Of a stretch of DNA of 64,000 nt, positions 23,320 to 35,449 are shown one piece after another (within the stretch, counting starts at the first letter, position 1; every line of letters starts with the position of its first letter). Position numbers and translations under genes: made by a program. The notes beneath the pieces are model-generated. The model worked only from the letters and a program-made list of their open reading frames with translations. It ran no database searches and was not told the origin of the DNA. Source of the DNA: Echinarachnius parma (taxonomy: Eukaryota > Echinodermata > Echinoidea > Clypeasteroida > Echinarachniidae); NCBI GenBank assembly GCA_037951105.1, contig JBAMJV010003241.1, positions 1 to 64,000 of the forward strand, given 5' to 3'.

Positions 23320-23716
23320 TTAAAGATATAGTACAGTTCTGGTCAAACTGAATTTTAGTAACCAAAACTTGCATCATATCATTACAAACTAATAATCATA
23401 ACTCCACCATGCCCTAAAGGTAGAACAACTTAAAAACGGCCAAGTTAGAAGAATGTTGCTATTCAAAAAGCAGCCGTTAAAACACAAGAGGGTGCTTTCT
23501 AAAAACGTATTGGTTTCAACCATTTTTTAATGAAAAATTGTGAATGTGATATTTTGTTTAAATATTGATTAAAATATCATCAACGACTATTTAGAAACCG
23601 GTTAGGTATATTTTCGAAAAAGCGTATAGGCATTATATCAATATTTCCTTAAATAATCAAATAAATGTGGGTCCCACATTGATGTCATGGGATATAATTA
23701 TGGATATTTTAGCTTG
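23320..23716. mobile_element. TTAA-type MITE, family M1 (copy E, inverted, truncated)
   Basis: It starts ttaaagatatagtacagttc and continues with ggtcaaactgaattttagta, ccaaaacttgcatcat and gagggtgctttctaaaa, matching the reverse complement of copy B. The far end is lost around 23716. Confidence 0.75.
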
Positions 23717-24569
23717 TACACCTGCCGGCATGTTGGTTTTGCAGCCCTAAACCAGCTCTACAACCACACTAATGCAACGAAATATTTAGTTTATCCCACT
23801 TTTGCATATGAAAACCCAGTTTACCTTTTTTAATTGCTTGTCATTTTTCATCTCAATTATTTCCCTAATTATTTTAACTCCTTTTTGTAACTTTGGAAGG
23901 GAAATGATATACACTGGGCTCAAAAAGAAACTTATAATTTTTCACATGATCATATCTTAAAATCCTGTCCATCAAAATTAACTAAAATGACACACAGGAT
24001 TACTTAAATACTCTGCTCTAAACACATGTCAGCAACTACGCAGTTGCCCACTTGACACAACCGCATAAAGCACTGACATGGAACAACTCCCGGGACCACA
24101 TGACACAGTATAAGGGACAATCCGCCTGTTAATGCACACGCTCAGCGCAGCTCTACAGGAAGAGAGGAACGATCTCCCCAAGCCTGTATCAGAGCCTGGT
24201 GGACAGCATGCGTAGCAGATGCACTGAATGATTCCAAGCACATGGTGGACACACCCACTATTGATTTCTTTGTTTGGGTAACTGACATTACCTTCCAGTG
24301 GCGTAGACAGGTTCTTATACCTGGGGGGGGGGGGGATGATTTGCGTTCACCGGACCAAGACCAATTTGTTCTCCGCCGAGACCACCTGCCGAAATATTTC
24401 GAGACCAAGACAATGACTTGAAAGTCCTCTTAGTGGGGGGGGGGGGGGGGGGGGGGGGGGGGGAGGGGGAGGGGGGTTAGATGTTAAGTATAGTGACCAG
24501 GCGGGCCGGAAGCAGTTTTGGATTTTGGGGGAAAAACCTATCGGGGGCTCACGATTTTGAGCCAGATGT

Positions 24570-24720
24570 GAGAGTGAGACATTGCAAGGAGCGAAGCGAC
24601 CAAGCCAGAGGGAGCGAAATGACCGAGCGGGGGGAGGGTGTGGGAGGGGGGTGTCCCCCCTCCCACGGTAGGGAGATTTTGCATTTTCGGACTTGAAATT
24701 GTGCAATCTGGTGCTTACCT
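24570..24720 (+). repeat. GAGCGAAGCGACC / GGGAGGGGGGTGTCCCCCC module (copy 1)
   Basis: A phrase of gagcgaagcgaccaagcc, gaccgagcggggggagggtg, then the self-complementary ggaggggggtgtcccccctc and cttgaaattgtgcaatctgg. It recurs at 61554-61690, and in weaker form at 24944-25040 and 61920-61980. It is a dispersed repeat without coding potential. Confidence 0.8.
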
Positions 24721-24943
24721 AGATAGGAAATTCGGGCTTAACATTGACTGTATCTGGGAAAGGGTGTTATGCTTTGATCGACCAGAAATTTTAAATATAT
24801 TTTCACGAAGAAAACAAATAATTGACACACTAATGAATATATGCACCCCAACACAAATAATGTATTTATATTTAGCGTCATACACAGTTCCAACATCACC
24901 ATAGATGCCACATTATATGATCCAACAACTTAGCCTATTGCCA

Positions 24944-25047
24944 AGAATGAGTCCCGAGGGGCGAAGCTACCGAGGGCTGGGGCAAAGCCAAATAGGAAGG
25001 GTTTGGGAGGGGGTATCCCCCTCCCACGGAGAAGATTTTCATTTATA
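24944..25047 (+). repeat. Diverged GAGCGAAGC-type module (copy 2)
   Basis: The words cccgaggggcgaagctaccg, gtttgggagggggtatcccc and ctcccacggagaag resemble the module at 24570-24720. It sits just left of the mariner-type palindrome. Confidence 0.6.
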
Positions 25048-25580
25048 TACAGGGTGGCCCAGAAATAACGGAACGGGGCACTTCCCAAAATAAAGCAACG
25101 AAATGACTGGGTTCATCGGATAGTGTGTCTTTTCAAATGAAAATTGATACCAAGAACATTAATTTTGGTCGTGTAGTTTTTGTTTTAGAGCGCTGTGAGT
25201 GACACTATGTCAGGGTTCATTTTTCTTCAATTTTGACTGACCTATTGGCTAAAGAATGACCCGAACGGCTCGGCATAGAATTACGGCGCTGTGGCTATTC
25301 AGTTGAATGCACACTAACAAAGGTGTCCGCATCATTGTGCATCGTAATTCTATGACGAGCCGTTCGGGTCATTCTTTAGCCAATAGGTCAGTCAAAATTG
25401 AAGAAAAATGAACCCTGACATGGTGTCACTCACAGCGCTCTAAAACAAAAACTACACGACCAAAATTAATGTTCTTGGTATCAATTTTCATTTGAAAAGA
25501 CACACTATCCGATGGACCCAGTCATTTCATTACTTTATTTTGGGAAGTGCCCCGTTCCGTTATTTCTGGGCCACCCTGTA
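25048..25580. mobile_element. Mariner-type palindromic MITE, about 530 bp
   Basis: TA flanks both ends. The left arm (cagggtggcccagaaataac, then ggaacggggcacttcccaaa) is mirrored almost perfectly through 25345-25578, leaving a centre of about 65 bp near 25280-25344. Ends of the form CAGGGTGGCCCA with TA targets are typical of mariner-like elements. There is no transposase. Confidence 0.9.
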
Positions 25581-26230
25581 TATATACTTGAAATGGTGCA
25601 ATTTGGTGCACGTCACACAAGCAGCCAGAGCAATGCCAGCCTACACTGGAACTACGTGGCCCGGAATACAGAACAAAATACTCACCCCAGACCATACGCA
25701 AGTTACACAACAAACTGAGATAATCTGTTCGCGCGTGAAGCGCGCAGCGAAAATTGAAAGTGGATGTATAAATTACTTTTTTAATGTTAGAATAACAAGT
25801 ACACCTAATGGTTTCTTTCCCACTCGTATACAGATACACACAAAAAAATATATATCCTTCCCTACAACCTGGAGGGGATGATTGTACATGTCATCCCCCC
25901 CACCTTGTGAGGTGGGGGGGGGGGGGGATGCATCCCCCTCATCCCCCTCGTTGTCTACGCCCCTGTTACCTTCATTTCAATTTGTCTTGACGTCCTCACC
26001 TGCCTTAAACTCTGTTGCCGAAATTTCCAGGCTGTGACATGTGATACAGGTAACGGGTCCATGCCAGTGCCTTTTTCAGTTCTGTCAGTAAGTTAACCTC
26101 ATGGATATTGACATGTCAATGGAGTAGGGTATTTAAGTAATCCCGTGTGTCATTTTGGTTAATTTTGATGGACAGATTTTCAAGATATGACCATGTGAAT
26201 AATTATAAGTTTCTTTTTGAGCCCAGTGTA

Positions 26231-26980
26231 TTTCAAAACAATATATCGAATTACTTGCATTATAGGTATGTCATTGTCCTGGAAGCCACATTAAAAATAA
26301 CTTTCCAATCTCCAATTCCGATTTTCCTTAAATGTAAATGATAGACTACTTCTTACCAAAGTATTTGATCTTTTGAACAGTATACAAATAAATATGAATA
26401 CTTTTCCACCTATTGTTGACAAAAAAGCAAACATTAAACTTGAAAAACAAAACCAACATTCTAAACGTTTTCTGGTGTATAAATACTCTAAGATAACTGA
26501 AGTTGTCTTAAAAGAAGTATTTACTCATAGAAATATAATGTTAAATTCTTTAAATAGATTTTTCTTGATTTTATATCGAACAATGTCTCAAATTTCCCAA
26601 ATATTTTCAATTTTATATACAAACTTTTACTATTAACTTGTCATGAAAATCATCCTCTTTCCACTTCTTCGGCATCGCAGTAAATATGTCATATACATTG
26701 TATCTTAAGTAGATTTGAATATTCCAATAAAGGGTTTGAATTTGTGATAGTTTAGATTAAAAATCTTGGTTGACTCTTCACTAAATCCGTGATGTTACAC
26801 AAAAATAACTCCATATTGAAAATGTACCAAACGACTTCACATAATTTAATTTTTCATGGAAACGCATCTTCCCCCCACACAGAAATGTTGATTTTGCCTG
26901 GATTAAAGGTAAAACTTCCTACACTTCATGGTCTGATGAAATCCAAGAAGATTTAAAATAAACAAGTTAAAATTAAGGTC
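26231..26980. other. AT-rich segment, no gene recognised
   Basis: An 87-codon ORF at 26373-26636 is rich in Ile, Asn and Lys with no known motif. Nothing else stands out before the duplicated block that starts near 27000. Confidence 0.35.
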
Positions 26981-27238
26981 CTTCCCGTGCCCATATCAAC
27001 AATAATTACATATCTACTATACAAGTTTTGGTTCCTTGTTTAAACGAGAGGTGCTTTGTTTATGATAATCCTTTAAAAAACCCACAAAAATCACTCATTT
27101 CAAAGATAATTTATCAAACGATAAATTTATCTACCAACTCCTTCATATTATGATGTCATGCATCAAACTAATTCTTTTGACAGTATTATTTCAGTGAGAT
27201 TTATTTGTATTTAGTTATTTGTTACTCATCCAAAATAG

Positions 27239-27556
<318 letters not shown>

Positions 27557-27746
27557 TCCCTGAGGTGGCTCACCTCATCATGTTATTATCACATGATGAA
27601 ATTGCAGTCAATAATTGTGATGTACATATTTATGTATGTACAGCGCTTGAAACATATGCCACATGCGCTTTATACAATTTGTTATAATTATTATTATTTG
27701 AAGGTTATGTTAATAATTGCCCAGACAAAGTCAATAAGACATGGTA

Positions 27747-28096
27747 TACGTGCAGAAAGTGATAAATGGTTGGTATAATAATGTAGTTTTGTGATTTGGA
27801 TCTCATTATGATCTGACTAATGTGTGAATATGTCAGGTTTTATGAATGTTAAGCAAAAATGAAAAGTGATTTTTGCTTACTCATTTCACTGACATTGCAC
27901 ACAGTTATGACTATCCAGTGGATAGCTAAAAATCCGAACTCCTCAATCGTAAATTTCTTTCTAACGAAAGGGAAATTCGAAAAACGAAACGTGTTCCATG
28001 GTTCTATTGGTAATACGTATACAACATGGTATGAGAGAACCCCTAGGTTCTTAAATAAGTTTTGTGGATTTGGATAATGTTACTAGATCCCTTTAA
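27747..28096. mobile_element. TTAA-type MITE, family M2 (left end lost)
   Basis: The right end gttactagatccctttaa and the words agtgataaatggttgg, cactgacattgcacacagtt, atccagtggatagctaaaaa, cgaaagggaaattcga and atggtatgagagaac match the copies at 42752-43050 and (inverted) 47780-48166. The left terminal repeat is deleted. Confidence 0.75.
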
Positions 28097-28800
28097 TTCC
28101 CTCAGGCAGTTTGCCCAAAATTAAAGTGATGCCTGTAAAGTGTCAGATATTGCACAAAATGACATTTGAGACTTCAATCCTATATCAATATCATTGTAAA
28201 ATACAATTGAAAGATTTGTGAAAGTTTGAAAGAAAACGAACACTGTTTACCTAGTGAAAAAAACGAATATTGAGTTCATATTTTATCACCGAATACTGAT
28301 GGTCTGCCATACTTTTGTCACAGTAATGAATGATCCGTTTGAGATATTCGCACCAGTGTATTTTTACACACGTAGTACATAATTCATGGAATTTGAACTC
28401 GCTCGGCTCAAAGTTCAATCTCCGGAATGTTCTCACGGGTGCTGCATACGGACGTTCTCAGCTAAGACATTGTACTTTTTTTCAATTGCGTTGATTAACG
28501 CTTTAGAAATAATGATTTTCAATGATAATTATCTTCATACTAAAGGGACATTTGAAAAAATCAAACCCTATTTTATTCTTCTCTTACCATAAGCTAAACA
28601 ACACGGTAGAAGAGAAACGAGGAAGCTCCAAGTAATTTTCGTGGATTTGGACACTTTACAGGTATGACTTTAAAGCCAGTGTGGGATTATAGGTGGACTT
28701 CAAGAGATAAAGCAATATTAAATATTGAGAATAAAACCGTACTAGTATAATCTCAAAATGATACCCTCATCAATAACCTTATCTATATTTAGACAGAAGA
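28097..28800. other. No feature recognised
   Basis: The ORFs at 28251-28436 (minus) and 28386-28592 (plus) are short and without motifs. No inverted or tandem repeat is obvious. Confidence 0.35.
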
Positions 28801-28802
28801 TG

Positions 28803-29008
28803 CTTTCAACCAAAAGGCGCTAAATCCATTCCGGTTAATTTCGAGAAAATCAGTGTTTTTTAATTACCCACATTTGTCTCTGTTTGTTCATCAAATCTAT
28901 ACTACAGATGGAAGAGCTACCACTTAAGGTTAGAAAAATCCTGCGTACAGCATGTATTTTATATAATTTTTCATATTTTATTTTATTTTGGATTTAGCGC
29001 CTTTTGCC
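28803..29008. mobile_element. Possible short inverted-repeat element, GGATTTAGCGCCTTTTG ends
   Basis: The left end caaccaaaaggcgctaaatc and right end ggatttagcgccttttg are inverted, about 200 bp apart. The same word occurs three times at 40198-40394. A MITE or a tRNA-unrelated dispersed repeat would fit. Confidence 0.5.
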
Positions 29009-29078
29009 AGAAATATTTTTACTGCAAATATTGAGTTGTTCACTGACAATAGTATGAAAGGTGTGTAGATGATACTTT

Positions 29079-29330
29079 TTTGAAATTGAAATTGAAATTG
29101 AAATTGAAATTGAAATGGTTTTATTGCAAATAATATCATTCGCAGCCACATGGCTGAATTGCAGATACTTTACAAAGACAATACATAATTAAAATAACAT
29201 AACTTCAAAACAAGGAGCTCCTTAAGTTGACAATTAAATATTGAACATAATAAACATGGTACGGTTGAACAAAAAGAAATACAGTATTACAAAGACGATG
29301 AACATTTAACACAGAGATAAAAGGTATAAT
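29079..29330 (-). repeat. LINE 3' end remnant with (GAAATT)n tail, minus strand
   Basis: A gaaattgaaatt array (29079-29114) is followed by ggttttattgcaaataat, which on the minus strand reads as an AATAAA-containing 3' UTR ending in (AATTTC)n. This is the usual arrangement for CR1/Jockey-type 3' ends. No ORF remains. Confidence 0.5.
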
Positions 29331-30000
29331 TGCTAAGATTAAGTTGCAATAAAATATTTTTAAGTAGCCCATCATACATTTTAATTATAAGCCAGTCTCA
29401 AATTTAAACTAACATATCAATCATTTTATTTTACTTATATGAATATCATATTCTATATTCTATACCTCATCAAAAATGTTCATCATAAAGAATGTAATTG
29501 TGGCAATTATAATTTATATGAGATTAAATCTGCTAGTATGTAAATCCAATAATTATTCATTCAGTGCGTTATACATGTGTATTATTATTCATCGTAAATT
29601 ATTATTCATCATAAGGAGAGCAATTTGGGCAATTATTTTTATTCAAAAAGTATATAGACTGCTATAATGTAAATCCTATAATAATAAATTCTATGAGTTA
29701 TATAAACTAGAACACATACACCAAAAAACACAATATAACAACAATGATGCGTAACAAGTTTAAACATATTGATTGTTTCTTTAAACTACAGTATCAGTCG
29801 AAATAAACCACCCATTCCAACGCAGCAATCTGCAGCAACCCCCATTGATGTGTACAACTCAATATGGATTACTGCACACAAACGTCAGAGGGGTTAGCCT
29901 AACTCGACCAACACTGTACTACAAAATTGATTGTTTAAACATGTATCATACTGTATCAATTAAACAAAATGGAAATAATGAATGTGGTGTCAAAATAAAT
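29331..30000. other. AT-rich, no feature recognised
   Basis: Short, low-complexity Ile/Asn-rich ORFs only. Two similar phrases, ttgattgtttctttaaacta and ttgattgtttaaacatgtat, lie 160 bp apart but do not form a clear repeat. Confidence 0.35.
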
Positions 30001-30004
30001 GTGT

Positions 30005-30232
30005 GTCTTGGGTGATGGTGATGGCAAGACAGTGTTGATGATGACGGTGATGATAATGACGGTGATGATGATGCTGATGATGAGATTGATGAGGATGATG
30101 AGGATGGTGTTGATGGTGACATTGATGGGGATGATGATGGTGATGATGGTTGTGAAAATGATAACATTGTTGAGGATGATTATGATGGTGATGATGATGG
30201 TGATAATGACATGGATGATAGAGTTGATGCCA
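30005..30232. repeat. (GATGGT/GATGAT)n microsatellite
   Basis: About 225 bp of gatgatggtgat-type units with variants. All ORFs over it (poly Met/Met-Val, Ser-rich, Ile-rich) are artefacts of the repeat. Confidence 0.9.
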
Positions 30233-30439
30233 ATTAGCGATACTGATGGTGATTGCACTTATCTAAACACAGTTGTGATAATACATATTGCACATGTGGG
30301 TTTTGATCAAAATATTATAATGTAATCACTGATTAATCGTAATAATAAACATGCGGTAATAGGAGAAGACAATAGTACTATAAGTTTCCTTCTTCAAAAT
30401 TGCTGACATTAAAATAAGTTCAAAGAAGGTGAGAGAGTA

Positions 30440-32189
30440 CAGTCAGCCTGCCAGAAATCTTGAAAACAATTAAATTAAGTTCATTTGTTTAACAATGATA
30501 TCATATGTAGAAGTGGGCTATTTTGGTGCCTGGATGTGCGGGAACGAGGTATAGTATAGGTTTGTTTTTGTCTAGTCTGATGGGTATGCAGGTTCAGAGG
30601 GGGGAGAAGGTGGTGCAGTTTACTAGAGGGAATGAGTATGGATTGAGCAAATGAAATACAAAGTTGTTCTCTTCTTTCTTCCAATGTTTGTAAGTTGCAC
30701 ATCCGTCTTGCTTCGTCGTACGTGGTGTACAGTGTTCCCAGGATTATTCTGAGAGCGCGTTTCTGGATGCGTTCTAGGGCACTTCGCTGTTGCTTCGTGA
30801 TTTCACCGGACCACACTGGGGCAGCATACTCTAGAATGGGGCGTAGAATGGTGGTGAACATCGTGGTAAGATCTTTAACTGGTAGGTTGAAATGTTTCAG
30901 GCGTCTCATGATTTAGATGCGGGAGTTGGCCTTCTTGATCATCGTGTTGATGTGGGCATCCCATTTAAGGTCCAATAATTTGATCAATTGTTGTTGTTCT
31001 AGAAGCTGGTCGTTTAACTGGAGGATGAACACGGGAGAAGCACACTTCCATGAAGACACACTTCCTAGGATTGAGAAGCATGTTGTTGTTGTCTGCCCAA
31101 TCGGTCAGCTGGTTGATTGACTCAGGAAGTGTTGATTGGGCGGTGACATTCCGCGTTTCTATAATTGTTAAGACGTCGACGTACTTGTAGCACTGTATGC
31201 TGCTATTGTTGTTTTTGGCTGCATCATTGATTAAACATAAAAACAAAACAGGGCCTAGTTTTGTGCCCTGGGGGACACCAGCTTGGACTTCTCTCCATTC
31301 TGAAAAGGTGCCCTTGTAACGGATGCGTTGTAGGCGATCTCGTAGGAAGTTGGCAATCCATGCGATTTGAGATGCGTCGATCCCCATCTCCGCGAGTTTG
31401 GTAATGATGATAGTGTGGTCGACGTGGTCGAACGCTTTAGAGCAGTCTGTGAGGAGTACTGTAGAAATTGAAGATTTGCGTTAAGCATGTTGGTGTAGGG
31501 TGTTCATGATGTCCACCAGGCAATGGCTTGTAGAAACACCCTTCAGGTTACCAAATTGCGCAGGGTCAAGGTTCTTGGTCATCTGGGCCCAAGACATCAC
31601 GATCAACAAAATGTTCGGCGACTTTCGCGAAGTGGTCTGTTAGCGCGATGGGACGCAGGTTTCCAACCGATGCAGGGTTCGACTTGGGGATGGGTATTAT
31701 ATTGGCTTTTTTCCAAAGATGGGGGAGGTTTTTTTATGTTGGTATGATGCATTGTAGATACTAGTAAGTGGTATCGAGAGTTCGTAGGAGAATAAACGAA
31801 TAAATCTTGAGGAGATTTCATCTGGTCCACATGCTTTGTTTGATTTGACTTTCTGCAGCAAGTTGAATACCTCCCATGTGTTTATCTCGCGGCTTGGCTG
31901 AGATGGAAGATAAGCTGGAAGTTCCTCGGTGTTGAGAGGGGGGATGTCCTGTGTCACTGAGAAGAACTGCTCTGCGATGGCTTCCGCTATCGCACCATGT
32001 TCTGTTGGTTCAATGTCAGGAACACTTATGTCGTTTCGATTCGGAGCGCTGCCGCTCATAATGCGGATTTGTTTGAACCATTGAGATGGGTTGTTTTTCT
32101 TCATACGCTTCAGTCGGTCATTATGGTATGTTTTGGTTCTCTGCTCGATTTCGCATATAACTTTATTTCTAAGTCGCTTCCATAGGGTT
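30440..32189 (-). pseudogene. CR1/Jockey-group LINE, RT and C-terminal half (minus strand)
   Basis: Minus-strand pieces at 31697-32104, 31255-31488, 30965-31387 and 30481-30909 carry the RT (SNKACGPDEISSRF, then VQAGVPQGTKLGPVLFL as motif B) and the C-terminal domain (MFTTILRPILEYAAPVW, IQKRALRIIL, TLEERREQLC). Motif C reads KYVDVLTII near 31165-31190, so the second catalytic Asp is Val (a GAC to GTC change). There is an in-frame TAA near 30915 and there are several frameshifts. It continues across the 5.8-kb insertion into 38038-39217. The element is dead. Confidence 0.85.
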
Positions 32190-32690
32190 CCCAGATAACA
32201 ATGCTACGTTGGCCCATCGTTGGCCCAATGTAGGCGGTCATGTTGGGCCAACGTCAAAACGTGACGTCTAGCCCACGTCATTCTTGCCGCTGGGCCCTCG
32301 TTGGCCCAACCCCCATGCGCCAACGTCAATTGCCAACGTTGAGCCAACGTTTGCCCAACCATTTATTTTGCTATTTCTGACGTCAAGCCAACATTGAGCC
32401 GACTAAACCCCAACGTTAATACGACTATATAAGTCAATGTTGGGCCGACGTTAAAACGTGACGTTTTGCCCACGTCATTCTTGCCGCTGGGCCCTCGTTG
32501 GCCCAACCCAACAAGCCAACGTCGTACAAGTGTTAGGCCAACGCTTTCCCAACCCTTGCCCAACCTTTCAGTTGGCTAATTATGACATCGGGCCAACGTT
32601 TACCCAACCTTGGGCCAACTGTTAGCCAACCTTGGGCCAACCTTGAGCCAACCTTGAGCCAACCTTGAGCCAGCCTTGAGCCAACAGTGA
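32190..32690. repeat. Left subterminal block of ACGTTGGCC words
   Basis: A unit of about 199 bp is present twice: cccacgtcattcttgccgct, then gggccctcgttggcccaac, at about 32273 and 32472. It ends in a run of about five ttgagccaacc units (32640-32690). The words match those in the terminal repeats and the right array. Confidence 0.85.
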
Positions 32691-32994
32691 GCCAACCAAC
32701 AATACGAACACTTAAAAAAAAAGATTAATAGGTTGCATGGCGTTACAAATGTTTTCCTTCCATCATTATAACGCTATATCCTATACCTTATTCCTAACCC
32801 TATACCTATCATAACCTATCCTATCCTATCCTATCGTCTTAACAATATATAATGCAATCGACTTAGTATATATATCCTCATACATACTATGTACATTTGT
32901 TGTAGTTAGTAATTGCCGAGAGTAGATTATAAAATAATCAGCCTTTGACTCATATTCATAAGACTATTATTCAGGTGTCATTTATAGTTTTATA

Positions 32995-33703
32995 AATTAT
33001 ATAGCAAAACAAGGACATGATAACACTGTTTTCAATACAAATAATAGCAAAAATAGGAATTTTTCTGTTCACTAAATTATGATCGTTTATAATCGATCAT
33101 GAACCCCGATAGAAATTCTGCGTTGGCCCAATGGGTGATTTCAAGTATGGTGTTTAGGGCTGGTGTTTAGGGCTGGTGTTAGTGTTTATCAAACTGGCGT
33201 TTGTGTTTAATAAACACTAACACCGGCCTTAAAGACCATACTTGAAATCACCCATTGTCGGCCCACTTACGACGCATTGGGATCGATTGCGGAACGAACC
33301 TTTACCGATCATAAATCGCTAATTAATAGGTGTATCAAAGTGAATAAAGAGGGGGCTGTGCAAAGGGGCTTTGCACCCCCAATATTTTGTTAATAACATT
33401 TAATTCAATTGTATTAATTTACCAATGCAATAACATCATATAATGTACAATATTTCCCGTCATTTATTAAAAAGGATAGACATATTGCATAGTATATTAG
33501 TCAAAACTAGCCCTTGAACAACTATGTATATAAGCAATACAAGTGTATACCGCACGTTATATATATATTATCGATAATATTACAACAAATTATATAGAAA
33601 ACAAAGACATGATAACACTGTTTTCAATACAAATAATAGCAAAAATAGGAATTTCCTGTTCACTATTATGATCGTTTATAATCGATCATGAACCCCGATA
33701 GCA
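32995..33703. repeat. Internal duplication, about 589-bp spacing
   Basis: The phrases gataacactgttttcaatac, aaataatagcaaaaatagga and ttataatcgatcatgaaccc occur at 33009-33110 and again at 33598-33703. A looser pair (atttattaaaaaggatagac and atttattaaaaaggacagac) follows. It lies inside the 5.8-kb element. Confidence 0.75.
33129..33257. repeat. Hairpin of about 129 bp inside the 5.8-kb element
   Basis: caatgggtgatttcaagtat, then ggtgtttagggc, is mirrored by ccatacttgaaatcacccat. A ggctggtgttt phrase is duplicated on the left arm. It may be a small MITE. Confidence 0.75.
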
Positions 33704-34117
33704 ATTTACAAATTTAACAAAATCATATACATGTAATGTACAATATTTCACAATTTCCCCTCATTTATTAAAAAGGACAGACATGCATAGTAAATTAGTA
33801 TATAATGTACATTATATTATCGATAATATTACAACAAAAAGGTTTTCATATATTGTTGGTAGAACATAATTAAAATATATTTTAAGTATTGTATAATTTA
33901 TTATACAATTTACGAAATCCGTATCGTGACATTGTACATTTTAAGTCGCATGGAGGTTCATCTAAAATTACTGCCCCAATGTATGAAATGGACTGTTTCC
34001 CTATATCTGTCTTTATTTAGCTATCTTGCATTTTGTTAATCAATTTCCCAGTGAAAAATATAGCAGTGGTTCAATCATTTGTTCGTCATATTCGTATCTA
34101 TATTACTACAAATGAAG

Positions 34118-34691
34118 TACAGTCCACTTCTGGTAAAGAGAGTTCAGCATTGGTTAACCCGAGTTTTAGTAACTAAAACCTGCATCATTACATTACAATC
34201 TTACAGTTATAACTTACTTCACCATGTTCGAAAGGAATAACACAACACATTACTGAGTAAAAAGCATGTTCCCATTAAAAAAAGAGACATTAAAACTCAA
34301 GAGGACGCTCTTTAAAAACCTATTGGTCTTAACATTTACAAATAAAATGTTGTGCATGTCATGATTTGTTGAAATAGTGATTAGATAGAGAGATAATCAA
34401 CGATTATTTAAAAACATATTTACTGTAGTACCTTTTTAAAAAGGAGAAGCAATTGTTTAATTTGTTAGCGGCCGGTTCAAAGTTATATTTTGTGTTCCCT
34501 ACAATTTTTAAAATGTTATGTTAATGGATATCTCAGGCATTTCTGAACCAATTTTGATCAAATTATAGTTTATTCTGTCATTACAATTGTATGCTCTTTC
34601 AAATTTGATACAGTACTCCGTGTTTAATTATCTCACACACATATTGTATGTAGCACCCTCTATACCAAAACCCAACGCAACTATCCTTTAA
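34118..34691. mobile_element. TTAA-type MITE, family M1 (copy C, inverted)
   Basis: The words agttcagcattggttaaccc, gttttagtaactaaaacctg, cattacattacaatc, caagaggacgctctttaaaa and the right end ccaaaacccaacgcaactat, followed by cctttaa, match copy B in reverse. The left terminus is degenerate. It is nested in the 5.8-kb element. Confidence 0.8.
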
Positions 34692-35202
34692 TACCTTGAT
34701 ACCAAAAAACAAAAAAATCCTTTAATACCCTGATACCAAAAAACTATTTTGTCGGTAACGATTTCTATATAGACAATATGAACTTGGTCTAATATATTGT
34801 CTTTACACCTATAACGCGTCAATATCCCAATATTTGACCTCATTACATTTATATCTATGTGTAAATCCTCTCTAAAAAGTGCGAAACCGGCTAGAATTAT
34901 TTGCAAACAATCCCAAATGCAAATAATACAGTAGGTTTGGAAATCTTTTGTGTAAAATATGAGGAAAAACGCTGGTTCCACTACAGATCATTTTGAAACT
35001 CCACATGTAATCGGTAATCGAGAAGATAAAACGGATACATATGCCTTGACCACGAGCACCGAGTGGGATGTATGCGAATTTCATGAACTAATTGTAGGGA
35101 ACAATGTTGATGTGTTGCTGTGTTGCAGTGTTGCGTCCAAATGGATAATTTAAATTGTTGTTTAAACGTTAGAAAAAAGAAAAAAACCTTTCATGTATTT
35201 GA

Positions 35203-35392
35203 TTTCAACTGCAAGTACCAGCATAAAGCCTGTCGGACGCTGGAAACGTTCTAAGAACGTTTTTTAAACGTTGATTAAAGAAGAAGACCTACGTGACCTA
35301 ATACAAAAAAAACGTTTTGTAAACGTTGATTAAAAACGAATACGTGACCTAATTAAAACGTTTTGTAAAGTTTTGTGTTTGCTGGGTAGTGC
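35203..35392. repeat. Short tandem AACGTTTTGTAAACGTTGATTAAA repeat
   Basis: Phrases acgttttttaaacgttgatt, acgttttgtaaacgttgatt and acgttttgtaaagttttg repeat with acgtgacctaat between them. It ends in gtttgctgggtagtg. Position inside the 5.8-kb element; origin unclear. Confidence 0.6.
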
Positions 35393-35449
35393 CCGTAATG
35401 AATGTACTCGGGTGACTATTTACGAAAGCTTATGCGTATATTTATGAAC

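Larger units (their letters stand above)
24296..25965. mobile_element. hAT-like non-autonomous element, 1,670 bp, with 8-bp target duplication
   Basis: The ends cagtggcgtagacaggttc and (reverse complement of the right) caggggcgtagacaacgag share CAGKGGCGTAGACA. The flanks at 24288-24295 and 25966-25973 are both ttaccttc, a perfect 8-bp duplication. CAGnGGCG ends plus 8-bp duplications are the hallmark of the hAT superfamily. No transposase ORF is seen. It includes long G runs (24325-24334, 24436-24463) and the GAGCGAAGCGACC module, and was itself hit by a mariner-type palindrome at 25048-25580. Confidence 0.9.
23910..26230. mobile_element. TA-flanked palindromic MITE, outer member of a three-level nest
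   Basis: TA at 23910-23911 and 26229-26230 flanks long inverted arms: cactgggctcaaaaagaaac, ttataatttttcacatgatc, then a tgtccatcaaaattaact segment, and the mirror image at the right (gagcccagtg). A TA target with such ends fits the Tc1/mariner (IS630) superfamily. The two halves are 23912-24295 and 25974-26228; a hAT-like element interrupts them, so this one is the oldest of the three. Confidence 0.8.
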
